From positions 14,839,704 to 14,903,703 of the forward strand of contig NC_092188.1 in the NCBI RefSeq assembly GCF_043641665.1: a stretch of 64,000 nt of DNA. Direction: 5' to 3'. This stretch comes from Enoplosus armatus (Eukaryota; Chordata; Actinopteri; Centrarchiformes; Enoplosidae). Positions within the stretch are counted from its first letter, which is position 1; each line of letters begins with the position of its first letter. Below the pieces are notes generated by a model that was not told the origin of the DNA, ran no database searches, and saw only the letters and a list, made by a program, of their open reading frames with translations. A program made the translations under genes and the position numbers. This document shows, piece by piece, positions 36,768 to 48,863 of this stretch.

Positions 36768-38320
36768 TTACTAAGAGACTGTTTTAGCTGCACTTGATTG
36801 TCGTGTGATTGATGAGCTGTCTCACTCAGCCCTGGAGCTGCAGTGTCAAGATATAGAGGCTGCACACCGCATACATATCTGATAACCTTTCATAAGATCG
36901 TCTCAGCTGGCAGATAGAGTCACTACTGTGGGTCGGAGCCACGTACTGAGAACACAAAATGACCACATACAAGAGCTCTCTCTCGCTCTCTGTCCCTGTC
37001 TCTGTCTCTCTCCTACGCATTGGCACACACTGTTTTTCTCCTCTATCTTGTTATTCTCTGTCTCGCACTCTTTCCCTCTCTCTCTCACACATGCGCTCAC
37101 ACACACCTCCACTTTCAGAGAAACAAAACACATAAACAGACGGGTTATGGCACATGGCGTTTGTATATGCGCATCGGGTTTGAAGGGCAGCTGACAAGGC
37201 GTTGACGCATCAGGAAAGTCTCTGTTGACAGGCCGCTAATGCAGTGTGGCACCGGGCAGAATGGGCAGCGGAGGAGGGAGAGTAAACTGTAAACCGACGC
37301 TTAGGCTGAATGGAGTTGTTTGTCACTGTGGGTAGCAATTTCTTGGACTGGCCTGGCTTTCAGTAAACTCCCTGATCAGAGGGGTGCCCCTCTGCCAGGC
37401 CCGGAGAGGGAGGCGGGGACGGAGGCCGTGTTGATACATTCTGCGGCCTGGTCCTCGTGTTTGAACACACTCGGGCTGAGCTTCCACCTGTTGACTCTTC
37501 CCCCGTGTCTGTGTTTGTGCAGGCAGCTCTGAAAGCACCAGCAGCTCCAACTTAACAGCTTGAATTAACATAGTCGCAGGTTACAGGAGATGTGCAGATA
37601 AGGCATGGCGCCGGGTCATGCACAGTGCTACAGCAGTGCTTGTCGTACCTGCTGCAGCTTCACACAGGATACAGTACAGCAGCTGCAGAAAGAGGAACTA
37701 GCACAGGCTTCCCCATCACTGGGGAGGAATCCACATGGGTGACTTCATAGGAAAATAGATAACTGAAGTGAAAACTAAAATAACACTAAATGAGTGTCAT
37801 AAAATGAGAAATGACTGGCTGTGGCATTCCACAAACACACAAGCAGTTGTTATTGACCAGCATGTGGAGTTCTAACTCTGTGGTGCAGAAAAATGTAGAT
37901 AATATCATTGTTGGATAATAACAAAACTTTCTAACCTTAACCTTCCAAAAAAGACTGAAAACTTGTCGTAGGATGCAGTTGCTTAATGAAGGGTTTAAAC
38001 CCCCCCAGGTGGCTATTTTTGTCATAGTAATGAGTTGTTTCATTGTACAGTTACCAGCGAGCTGAGTATTTGTCCCCTCTCCAATCGCCTTAACTGAAGA
38101 CGTTCATCTCATCACAGGTCTGCCTCATTCTTTTCAGTTGCACCACGACTGAGAGAACAAACATAAAGCAGCCGACTGTGAACGGCGGGTACAGTAAGCT
38201 GCGTGGGAGAATTTGCACTGTGATCTTGACATCCACGCATCAGTGAAACTTGTGGGCGCAGCGAGGACAGCTTTTGAAAATGTCAGTTCCTCTTTCTATA
38301 TTTATCCGCTCCCGCACCAT

Positions 38321-38342
38321 CCCCCCCCCCCCCCCCCCCCCC
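38321..38342. repeat. Poly(C) tract
   Basis: Twenty-two consecutive C residues. Confidence 0.95.
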
Positions 38343-39519
38343 ATGCTTTGTCACTCCTTTATTTCATTTGCACACCACTTGTGCTGCGTTTTGATGTTTG
38401 GTGTCGAGCTGTCCAAAGGCAGATGAAGTTTCTTTGACAGACACTCTGTATCTGTTTCACTTCTGTTACAGTAACTCCCTGCGAGGCCCCGGAGTCTGTT
38501 TGTTTGTACACTGCTGCTGTCCCTAATGTATTTGTTTCATATCAGAGGACCATTTTGCCTTTGAGGCTGTGAATCAAACCTAATGCTAAAGACTCAGACA
38601 ACACTAAAACTGCATAACTATAATAGCTGGGTTTACACTACCGTTGCAAATTGCTAATGATATGTCAGCCCTATATATGGTATCACTTACCAATCAGGGA
38701 CTTTACTCAGGGCCAGGCTACTTTCCATAATCACTACCCACAGCAACCCTGGAGACATGATTTCCTGGTAGCCTTCCTCATAATATACACGAAGTTTACT
38801 TTGCCGCATATAAAGACAGTGGCGCTTATTAATGCTTCAGCACCATGGAAAAGGAAAAAGATAATGAGAGTGTGTTGCGAGGCTGAAATTGAGAACTAAA
38901 TGTGGAGAGAGCGGCTGCAAAGAGGGAGTTGTGCATTTCTGTGTGTCTCAGAGAAATGGAGAGAAATAGAGAAAAGAGAGGCAGAGGAACCCCTCAAGAT
39001 TAAAAAAAATGCTGAGATGCTGAGTGAAACAGAGGGTGGTCAGTCTTTCAGTGTTTTACAGGATCAGATATCACATCTGCTGAGGATACATATCGATTGG
39101 CATTAACAAAAGACTAGCATGCTGGACTCCATTATCAGGCCGGTTGGTTGCATGTCTAAGACCCCTCTCCACTAGCTGTTTGTTTATGTTTGTGTTAGAA
39201 AATGTATGTACATATGTATATTTGAATGCCTAATCCAAGATTTTAGCCTTTTTTAACTAGTAGATCTGGTCGTTGAACCTCAACACTTTTGAGTACCAAC
39301 CAAATTGTGTCTGTAGCAGGAAATATCAAAAACAAGTGTGCTGAAAGTTGGCACAGATTACTTATTTTTTGATCAGATATTTTCTGATTAAACCATAATT
39401 TTGTTTGTTTTAAACTGACTTATCTAGGCAGGTTCTTGTATGGCTGGCTTTTTTTTTTATAACTGTCCATTGTGACTCGTACAATGTTATAGATGTCTAA
39501 TGCTAAATCGATGGAGTAG

Positions 39520-40020
39520 TCTTTTAAGCATAGTGGTACTTTGAGCTAAAAACAAATGTCAGCATGCTAACCTTCTCACAATGACAACACTAACATGCTA
39601 ATGTTAAGCAGGTATAATGTTTACCATGTTCACCATCTTAATTTGGTGTGTTAGCATGCTAACATTTAACAGTACAAGCTGAGGCTGATGGGAATGTCAT
39701 TGAGCATCACGTTGGTCATAAACCAAAGTATTGGACAAATTAAAATGATGATGGCACAAGGTGAAAAGTCAGGGGATCACCAAAGTTATTACATTCTATC
39801 CTGAATGTACCAAATTTCATGGTAAACCATTCAATAGTTGTTGAGACATTTCAACAACAAAAAAACAGGGTTCATCCTCCAGGCAACATAAATGTCTGTA
39901 CATACTTTCATGTCAATCCATCCAACAGTTGTTGAGATCTTTCAGTCGGGACTGCCCAACCAACCATCAGACATCAAGTGACACCACTAGAGCCAGGCCC
40001 TAGCATGGCTAAAAGCAAGG
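39520..40020 (-). mobile_element. Teleost interspersed repeat, copy B (minus orientation)
   Basis: The reverse complement begins TTTTAGCCATGCTAGGG and repeats, in order, GGATTGACATGAAAG, TTTGGTGATCCCCTGAC, AAGATGGTGAACATG and the GTTAGCATGCTAAC-type end seen in copy A at 32,395. It is longer than copy A by internal insertions or better preservation. Confidence 0.7.
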
Positions 40021-41209
40021 TTTATGGTAACATAAGTATTATATTGGCACCTGTATCATAAACATTTAGACATTGCTCCAGCTCTATATATGACATTAGT
40101 AGCACAATACTCACTTACTGCTCAATAACACTCTAATTAGTGTCTTAACACTGTTTTCTCGTGCCATCCAGTCAAGACCATCAACAGATTTTCCACTTCT
40201 CATGGTCTTTTATCAAACTGTAACAGTTGTTGTAGCTGTACTTTGGGAGAAAAGTGCGGAGGTTAAACTTTATGTCAAATAAGATGTATTTAAATTTTAT
40301 GTAGATACATTTTCAAGTGGAGGGTGAGAATTAAGTGATGACACAGCCACATTTACCCAAGTGATGTCTGGATTTAGTGGTTGGACATGTTGTTCCCAAA
40401 AGACTAAGCCCACTTGGGTAGATGGACGTCTTCTTTGCACCCAGTTTTTTTTTTTTCCAAATAAACGCAAACAGGTAGAGCGACACTCGGCCACAGTGGC
40501 TTTCATACACTCGGTGGGCTCCCTCTTTAAATGGATTTTGTTTCTATCATAATACCACAGTCATATGGACAGAGGGGGGTCAGTTTACTGGAAGACCACA
40601 CGTCTGAAATAATCTGCCCTCAGAACAGAGAGAACCCTCTCTGAATACTCCCAAATTTGCCCGTTTTAGTGCCTGTGTCTGCAGTTTATGGGGTGAAAGT
40701 CCAAAAATATGTCATCTGTATGGTTGTCTGTAAATGCACAAACCACTCATTTGGTTTAAATTATAGTCTGTGGCTGCTCCAAAACAACAAGTTTCTTATA
40801 AAGCATGATGTTTGCATTTTAGGTGTTGCTTGCCTCTGCATTATATTGTATAGGTAGGTGTGTGTTGTGAAATGAAATTGCCTCATGTGACCATACCACA
40901 GGGGAGCCCTTGTTTCCATTTACTGTAAATGTGAACAGCTTTGCATAATGTGAGCCTGACATGCTTGGGGCCAGTGGGCAGCATATGGTTACCATTTATT
41001 ATAGCATCACGAGAGCTTGCTTTTACACCTTCACAATCGCTGCACTTCCCATTTTGATCCCAGTCTTCAAAATTACCATCTTCTCTGTTGTCACTTGCAA
41101 GGCTGTTGAACATAATACCTCCTAGCTTTCTCTAGTTCCTAACCAGACTGTCTGTCTGCTGCCCAGTCCCCGGCCTTGCTAATCGTTACGTCTATGTAGA
41201 GCAACTTTC

Positions 41210-41219
41210 CTGTCAATCA
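41210..41219 (-). promoter_or_regulatory. PBX-MEIS/PREP composite motif TGATTGACAG
   Basis: CTGTCAATCA on the plus strand, an exact match to the TALE homeodomain composite site. Confidence 0.35.
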
Positions 41220-41253
41220 TTGCCACTGTGGCAGTTTTGTTCCCGGGCCTCTG

Positions 41254-41272
41254 CCCCCCCCCCCCCCCCCCC
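41254..41272. repeat. Poly(C) tract
   Basis: Nineteen consecutive C residues. Confidence 0.95.
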
Positions 41273-42737
41273 ACCTTCCCGTCAGAACCCCTCAGTCTGA
41301 GGAACAGAGGACAAAGGGATGACGGATGGGTGAAGATCCCTCACAGGGAAGTACAGTATAGAAGGTGTGTGCTGTAAAGAGTGACAATGAGCACATTCAG
41401 ACAGACACAATACAGTGCCTCGGCCGGCAAAGCCAGCAGCCTGTGAGAGTAGCCCAGCATCAGGCCAGCTCAGTCCCCTACAGCAGTCAGCCAGCAGCCG
41501 CACGGAGCCAGGGGTAATCACCAAGTCCTGAACAACACTCCTATTGACTGGGACCAAATAAAATAAGAGAGAAAACACAGAGCAGAGGAGAAAGAATAGG
41601 GGGACATGTGGACAATCCAGGAACAGCACAGGAGAAACAAAAATGAGAGATTTGATAAAGAGAGCAAATGAGCAGGTGTGTGGTAGATGAGGTTGAAAAG
41701 AAACACACAAAAAAGAAATATAATGGAGCAATTAGAGAAGGAGAGAAACATCTTTTCCTCTTGACTCATCCTGTCATCTGGTTGTGAGTCCCACCAGGCC
41801 ACCACGTGTTGCTGGCCTGTGAGGATCCATGTTCCCTCTGCCTGCCTTCTGATCAGTAGCCCAGCCATCCGCTCGTTCTGTGTGCCGGCTCGTCGCTGTG
41901 TGAGTGTGTTTATTTTAGAGCGTGTGACTCACACTTCCTGTGCTCTGCCAATGAGGCAAAGCTCTATGGAACAGCAGGACCTCCGTTCATTCTCAATTCT
42001 CTCTTTCTCTTTCTGTTTCTCTCCCTCTCTCTCGTGTTGCTCTGCTGATAGGCCTAGCCTGAGCTCTGCGTAATGCGGGGGCCTGCTTGAATGGATGCCA
42101 CACTGGAATTCATTTACAGATGCAGCACAGTGGCACTCTGGCTGGAACTGGAAGATTTACGTAAACGAGACACGTTTGTCACTTAGGAAGGAGGCGGCCA
42201 CCACTACAATGGGATACCTTTGCTGATAAGGAGATGATAATTGCAAGGAATCGCCTCCAGGGTTTTGCGTTACAGGGGAAAACCCCGTGTAAGACCTGTT
42301 TGTAATCCTATCTATTGGCAATGTGCCACCAGCCGCTGAAGGTGTGTGAGTTGAAGAAACAGCAGCAGATGCTCCTGTTTTTTGGTTTCACTGTCCGGGT
42401 TTGTCGTGCACTTTGTTAGCATTGCAATAACAAAATGTGACAATTGATGCTATCGCTGTGGCTTCAGAGAGGATGGTGTGATTATTTCTTTTTTGGGATG
42501 TTACTCATGCTACGGGAATATCGTCGCTTTTAGTTCCTTCTTGCTACCGCATCTTCCTCCTCCCCTTACGTTTGTACAGTGGAAACATTCATTTAGTGTC
42601 TCCCTCTCTTTCCATCACTCTTTTTGTTTTGCCTCACCCCCAGCGCCTCTCTCTCTCCCTCTCCCTCTCTCGGCAACACACCCACTCAAACAGTCATATC
42701 CGCTCTCACTCTCTGGCTCTCCCTGCTTGTCTCACAG

Positions 42738-42783
42738 TGCCTGTGAAGCGTCTCTGAGGGGGAAGACCAGACTGCTCTGTCAG
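42738..42783 (+). other. hivep3: Candidate non-coding exon
   Basis: A long pyrimidine stretch ends in GCTTGTCTCACAG at 42737; 46 bases later CTGTCAG|GTAATC gives a donor. It could be a 5' UTR exon of hivep3. Splice consensus only. Confidence 0.25.
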
Positions 42784-43209
42784 GTAATCTAAACTCTGTC
42801 TGTCTCTCTCTCTGTCTCTCTGCGCCCCCCTCCCTTCACTCTCTGTCTTACTCTCTCTGTCTTCCTCTCTTCTTTAAATCCATCTCTGTCTTCCTCTCTC
42901 TCCCCAGCCGCCCCCCCCCCTTTCTGTCTCCCACTTTATTATTACTTTACTTGTCAGCCATGGCAAATTAGTTATTTAGTTATTGCAGCTGTTGTGTGGG
43001 CTTGTGTATACATTTGATAGTTCATAATTGCACATTTGTTATTTGGTACTTTATAATCTGGCACCCAGATGAGTATTCTGTAAATTAAAGGATTTAAGTT
43101 TGTCTCTTATGTGAACGTCAAAGACTCCTTTTCACTGGTTTGAGGACAGTGTCAGTGAACTGTGTGGACATTATGATACAAGGATTAAAATTAACAGATT
43201 TACTTAAAG

Positions 43210-43412
43210 TTGGAAAGAGCGGTTCAAGATTCCTATTGAATGGAAGAGGGACCCCTCCTCTGTTAATCTTGCCTGAGGTTTCTCCCTTTTTTCCTCAATT
43301 CATGGAACTTGTCCCTCATCCGAATCGAGGGTCTAAGGATAGAGCTCCTCTCCAATCAGAGGTGAAGCCCTATGAGACAAATTTTGGACCATATAATTAA
43401 AATTGACAAACT
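43210..43412 (+). mobile_element. Diverged copy of a conserved teleost repeat
   Basis: CTGAGGTTTCTCCCTTTTTT, the CATCCGAATCGAGGGTCTAA block, GGATAGAG, GTGAAGCCCTATGAGACAAA and a final ATAATTAAAATTGA follow the order of an interspersed repeat that is very common in fish (GAGGTTTCTTCC, CCGATGCGAGGGTC, AAGGACAGAGG, AAAGCCCT-TGAGGCAAAT, ATAAAATTGA). No coding capacity. Borders approximate. Confidence 0.65.
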
Positions 43413-43830
43413 AAGTGACTACAAAAAAATGATGATTTCCATCCGTGAATGTACTGGCCGCAAACAAAATGATGGAAAGCCCAGCAACCTGCAATTTAGT
43501 CCAAGTTGTGGTCAGTTTGTTTTTACAGTTGATTATGTGACCAAAGGACCAGATTTTCCGCTGCCAGGGGAAAACTCTCAGTGCAATCTTCTCCTGCCGT
43601 CGAGGTGTGCCACTCATGTTTGATTTAAAGGCCGGTATTGACCTGCAGTTCACTGGCTTGTGTTTAATCAAAGTGAACACTGCGACTGGTTGTGAACTGC
43701 CGGTCTTATCAAAGCCCTGTGAAATCCTTCGCTACACCCTCTCGCCTCAGAGGTACAGCGATACCGATGCATCCCGCACAGAGCTGAGAGAGAGAGTGAG
43801 TGAGAGCTCTGGTATGTGGTGTTTTTTCAG

Positions 43831-43881
43831 ACGGCGTCCTCCTTAGCGCGCGGCTTCTACTGACAGCAGTGATATCCCCGG
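43831..43881 (+). other. hivep3: Candidate non-coding exon
   Basis: GGTGTTTTTTCAG|ACGGCG is a strong acceptor and, 51 bases later, ATCCCCGG|GTGAGT a strong donor. The enclosed CpG-bearing sequence contains stops and would be a 5' UTR exon if used. Confidence 0.3.
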
Positions 43882-44037
43882 GTGAGTGTGAGTCTTGGCC
43901 TCTGAGGTTTTATGCTGTATCTGGCTTCTGGTTCTGTCTTCTCGGTTTCTTTTCCAGTCATTTACTATCAAACCGAACTGTTTCTTCCTGTGGTTCTGTG
44001 ATTGGTTAGTGTGACTGTCTAGGATTTGCGGTTGATT

Positions 44038-44047
44038 TGATTGACAG
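44038..44047 (+). promoter_or_regulatory. PBX-MEIS/PREP composite motif TGATTGACAG
   Basis: Exact TGATTGACAG, preceded by an overlapping TGATTTGAT that resembles a PBX-HOX half-site arrangement. Confidence 0.4.
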
Positions 44048-44844
44048 CTCTGCTTTTGGTGGTGGTGGCAGGGGAAGGAGTGTGATTTAACTTTCCATTT
44101 ACCTTATACTTAGGGAATGCTGCAGAGCCCATTGTGCAGTATCAAATGTTGTATTGCTTCATTGAGATTATGACTGTTGTGGTTCAAGCTGTCGCAGACG
44201 GTACTGTTTTTACTATTTATTCCTCTGCTGTGATATCACCCCGTCAACACTCGAAGGGGGTTAGATGTCAAGGGTCATGCCAGCTTGTCAATGCATGCAG
44301 AGGCCAAGCATTTCCCCTCCTCACTTCCTGCTGCCAGTGTGCGTATGTAGTCAGAAAGGATGCTGGGAGATAAATTTAGACCTCCAGCTCCCTCTCCATC
44401 TGCCGTTGCTCAGAGTAGGCTGGTTTCCATGGGAACCTGCACCAGGCTGCCGCCAGTAAGAGAGAATGGGGAGAGAGAGGGATGTGTGTGTTTGTGTGTT
44501 GGGATGGGAGGGTGGTATGACAGCAGATTTTTTAAAAAGCACTTAAGAGGGTTTATCTGTTCTCAGGGCACAAGGTAATTTAATGTTTAGCCCATATTTT
44601 TATCCGTCATTACCAGCTGCGTGAATATGTCCAGGTATTGATGGTTGAGGCTGATGAGGAAATGAACACAAACTCTGCCGGCCGCACTCTCCTGCGCATG
44701 ATGATGAAGTTTTAACCGTAAAACTGCTGCAAAGCTCCTGCGCTACTTATTGAGCAGGAGTTGAACTAAATGTTTGTTTTACGGGATACAACTGCTGGAC
44801 TTAATAGACTCAGCAGAGATGATGGAAAGAGACAGTGTGTGTGA

Positions 44845-44848
<4 letters not shown>

Positions 44849-44883
<35 letters not shown>
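44849..44883. repeat. (GT)n microsatellite
   Basis: About seventeen GT units. Confidence 0.95.
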
Positions 44884-44885
<2 letters not shown>

Positions 44886-45701
44886 GGATATGGAGTGTGA
44901 GCTCTTCCGTGTGTCAGGGCTCCCTTGGGTACCTGCATCAGTGCCTGTTTCTGCTGACAAAGCCCCTTTGCATGTACACACATACACACACACATCTCTG
45001 CACACATTCCTCATTCATTCTCTTCTCTCTCTGTGGACCAGTCGTTAATCACATTTTAGGCACAGAAACCAGAAACTAGTTCACACAACAAATCACGGCA
45101 TATGTGAGACTGTCGTGAATTATCATACAATGGATCAGGATGGAGGTGGAAAACTGGGGGGGGGTTAAAATGCTCATGTGTTCACAGTTTGTTGTTTTGC
45201 AAACTGCTACTACTATTAGCTGTTTGTGGTTTTGATGTGACATCTCCAATCAAAAGAACATAACACAGTATAACAGCTGCATCAGTGGCTTCCTGCTCAC
45301 ACCTCAGCCTTAAAATAGACCACAGTGAAGGAACGCCCTTGCCCCACCCTCATCGATAAGATTAGACAAATTTACATAACCTGCGTGTTTTACGAGAGAT
45401 CTTATCGTTCTTTTATCTTTTTCACCTGTGAGGAACTGATTTCTATTGGTGTGTAAGCTCATAGCGCATTAAGCTATAATCAGCACTGTTGATAACAAGT
45501 CATCTCTGTGGAATGAGGATGATGAGAAAGGAAAACCCCTCATCAAACAGCAGGAGGATGGACTGAGTGGAACCAGGGTAGGTCACCTCAGGGCACTGCA
45601 GCTGATTTGCTGGTCAGATGTGTCAGAGCAGATTTAGGGCTGCTGTGTGTTAGTGGGTATTGCTCTGGGGAGAGTAGTACTGTACACTGTATGTGCGCTG
45701 T

Positions 45702-45704
<3 letters not shown>

Positions 45705-45758
<54 letters not shown>
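45705..45758. repeat. (GT)n microsatellite
   Basis: About twenty-seven GT units, the longest dinucleotide tract in the window. Confidence 0.95.
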
Positions 45759-45760
<2 letters not shown>

Positions 45761-48512
45761 TTAATGTAGGCTAGACTCTGGCATTCCTTTCCCTCATCTT
45801 CCTGGCAAGGCCCTGACTGTGTGTTTCCCCCGCTCAGAGCTGGCAGTCTAGACTGCCATGAATAATGTAAGCGATGCTCTCCCCAACCTTAAAACCTTCT
45901 AATCGCCCTGTTTAAGGGCTGCATCAACAGCTACGCCAGAGATCATTAAACTTACACTCTGATAACCAACTTCATGAACAGAGACATTTATTACAGGGAA
46001 GTTGAGGAAGACAATTTGTCTTGCTCTTTGTGATTTCCTTCCTGCTCAGTTGGTCTATTTTCTATGCACAGCATCATCCTTCTTCTTTTTCTTTACACCC
46101 AGACCCACTCACTTTTTATCCACTTTGTTGCTCCCCCTTTTTATCTACTGTTTTTATTGTCATCTAATGTTTCTCTCTAAAGTTCAAGTGTATGAGGAAC
46201 AACACTTTTCAGTCATGATCTGATATATAACTCATTTATAAGCCCCATTCCCTCCTGATCTAACTTATCTACATGTAACTTCAGAGAGTAATGTGTCTCT
46301 GGCTCAGCGGCTCAAGGCAGAAAGTGGCGTAGCTGCCGCAACATACAAAAGTCTTTCTGTACAGCTGAAAAGGTGGAAGGCAAGCAAATGGAAACAGAGA
46401 AGTGAATTTTAATGGTGTTGATTCAGTTTGTTATGCTGCCTAATTGCTGTGTGTTGATGGTAAAAGTCTGCTGTAATCAAAGCATTGGTCTGCTTGGAGA
46501 AACACACACTAAACAGATGATTGTCCCTTAGCAGATGTGGGGGAACGTGGAGATGGAGCCGAGAATCTGTCAAGTTGTTTCCAAGAGGAAGAGTGATTCT
46601 CTTTCTTTTCTTTTTTTTCCACTGTAAACTGGCTCTAATGAAGGCTGACTGTGCAGAGTGTTTTTTTAGACACATGGAGAGAGCAAAAGTGTGGCTCATT
46701 AAAAAAAAAACTGTCAGTGCTGCCTTGCCACCACCAGCACCTTAAGCTGCAGTCTTCTGCTGGGCCTGTTTATTCAGCCACTGGATCACTGATTCAGTCT
46801 TTTCTCTCTACCCCACCTCTTCTTACTTCATCTTACTCCTACTTCATATGCATATCTCTAATATTATAAAACATCTATGCATTTTCTGTCTCTCACCTCA
46901 CCCCTCTACCTTGTTATCTTCTCTCCTGGTATGTTCTTGGCTGTCAGAGGTGGTGCACGCTGTCTACACCATCACAGAGATCTACAGCTGTGAGGTGAAC
47001 GGAGACGCCGTCCTCCTTCAGTGAGCTCTGATCTCCAGAGTCTGACAGAGTCGGGGGGGTTGCAAGTAGTGTCAGTGTCTTAGATGATGATTGATAATCT
47101 GGATGAGCCTGTGCTGGGACTGTCAGCAGTTGGGCATGGCTGCTCAGTGAAAATGTTATGATTGGCCCCATCCATTCCCAGAATGTGTTTTGATTGGCTG
47201 CGATACAAGAATCCCGTGTCTCGAGTTGAGATGGAGTGCAGGATTTGTAGTAAGTGGGAAATATTACAGAACATACATCTTGATAAAAGAGGAGATTTTA
47301 TCATACCCTCAAGTCTCCATGATCAGCTATACTTGGCTCCTCATAAACACAGCTCTCTAGTAGTGTGTGAGTGGGAAATATTACAATAGATCCATCTTGA
47401 TAAAGGTTTTCACCGTGCCCTTTCACAACAGGCTTCATAACAAGCAACTACTCTTGGCCCCTCATAAACACTGCACTCTGGTGGCTGAGCGGCATAGGCC
47501 AAAACCCAGTTGCTGTCAAGTCCCTTTATCCACTAGAAAACAGCACCCCTCCATTTACCCCCTTCAGCTTTAGTGCCAGATCAGATAAGCATAGGGTATA
47601 TTTCCAACATTTGTTTTGACTCCTTGCCCTGACACTGTGGTCTCCTCTGTTGGTGCCTGTACTGTGGATGTTGCCTGGCTGGCCCTCAGCTGCTCTGAGT
47701 CCTGCAGAGTAGACCAGTCATGGGTCAGATATGAATCAGATCTGTTTGTTTTAAGTTGTGATTAGAAGGGAGTTTTTAATTTGATCTAAATTCTAAAGAG
47801 ATTCACAAGTGTTTACAGTATGTGGATGTATGAGAGGCCTTTGTGCTCAGATCACCATGCCTTTTGAAGGTGTTACAATAACAGAACATCTTGACCTAAT
47901 TTTTCTTAATAGATTTACAGTAGGTGTGCCTCTGTCTCTTGAATCACAGCACACTATCTACTTATTAAGAGTTGAAGCCAGGACAGATGAGAGTAATAAC
48001 ATGTTGCTAATGCAATTACCTTGCTAATGTTCTCATTACAACACTGACCCCACTCAATACCACACCAGGAAAGGTAACGCTATTTGTCATAATATGATAT
48101 ATGGGGGCAATTTTTAATAGGGAGTTTGATCATAGGACACTAATGATTTTGGCCTTCTACTCTACTAACAACTGTGTTTCAGACTGCATGTAAGGGTTTT
48201 TGGAGACCCTTGATTGTCAAGACGTTATCTTCATAAGGTCCTGTCTGTTTTGCTGTGCTGTTTTTCAGCAGAACAGGACCTTTCTTTATTACCTCTCTTT
48301 GTTTTTTGCTTTTTTTTGAAAAACTTTGCATTTTCACTTTTTCACTTTGCAAAGTGAAGAGGAAAAAAGAAAACTGGGGAATATTTTTACAGCACTCTGC
48401 TATACTGTAGCCCTTTGTGACAACACCTTTTTTTATAGAATCTTGTAAATGTAATAATATGTTTCCACTTTTGTAACTCAGTCCTTTCTTGTCTTTTTCT
48501 GTGTTTCTTTAG

Positions 48513-48863
48513 ACGCATTCAGAAGCAGAACGGCTAACACTCTTGACAACCAACAAAGGAGATGCAGCGAAGACCTTGGGAGGGCTGTTAGAATGGCTGA
48601 GGCTGGACAGAAGCAGAGCTGCTTTGTACAGAAAGATGATCCATGTTTACCTGCATCCATGCAGCTCCAGGGCACCTTTTAATGATGCCTCATTTGGTCC
48701 TCTTGAATAACTTTTGGCCCACACTGAAAAAGGCCCTCCGTTGTGATTTACAACTCAGTCCGTTGATGTTCCACTGCCTCTGACCTCTCTGCTGCCATGC
48801 GGTTAGCCCCATGAGGCTCAGAGAGCCCTTCCTTGTGTGTCTTTGAGGCCTCCTCCCCACTCT
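48513..48863 (+). other. hivep3: hivep3 5' UTR part of the first coding exon
   Basis: A strong pyrimidine tract TTTTTCTGTGTTTCTTTAG ends at 48512, so the exon probably starts at 48513. An in-frame stop at 48804-48806 lies upstream of the main ATG and no other in-frame ATG intervenes, so the start at 48864 is well defined unless an upstream exon splices in differently. Confidence 0.6.
48562..48846 (+). promoter_or_regulatory. hivep3: Chain of five upstream ORFs before the hivep3 start
   Basis: In the 5' UTR, ATG-to-stop frames occupy 48562-48591, 48593-48682, 48682-48783, 48797-48814 and 48811-48846. The second and third share a TAATG overlap and the fourth and fifth overlap by four bases (ATGA). 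None is in the main frame continuously. If the exon start is right, ribosomes must pass or reinitiate through all five to reach the main ATG 18 bases after the last stop. Confidence 0.55.

Larger units (their letters stand above)
22794..48512 (+). other. hivep3: Presumed 5' intron(s) of hivep3
   Basis: About 25.7 kb separates the CpG island from the acceptor of the first coding exon. It contains microsatellites, a long polypyrimidine tract, several teleost interspersed repeats and three plausible short non-coding exons, but no independent protein-coding gene that I recognise. If the CpG island belongs to another transcript, part of this would be intergenic. Confidence 0.5.

Noticed and set aside
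43140..43400. 86-codon plus-strand frame
   Set aside because: It lies over the diverged interspersed repeat at 43,210-43,412, which is non-coding.
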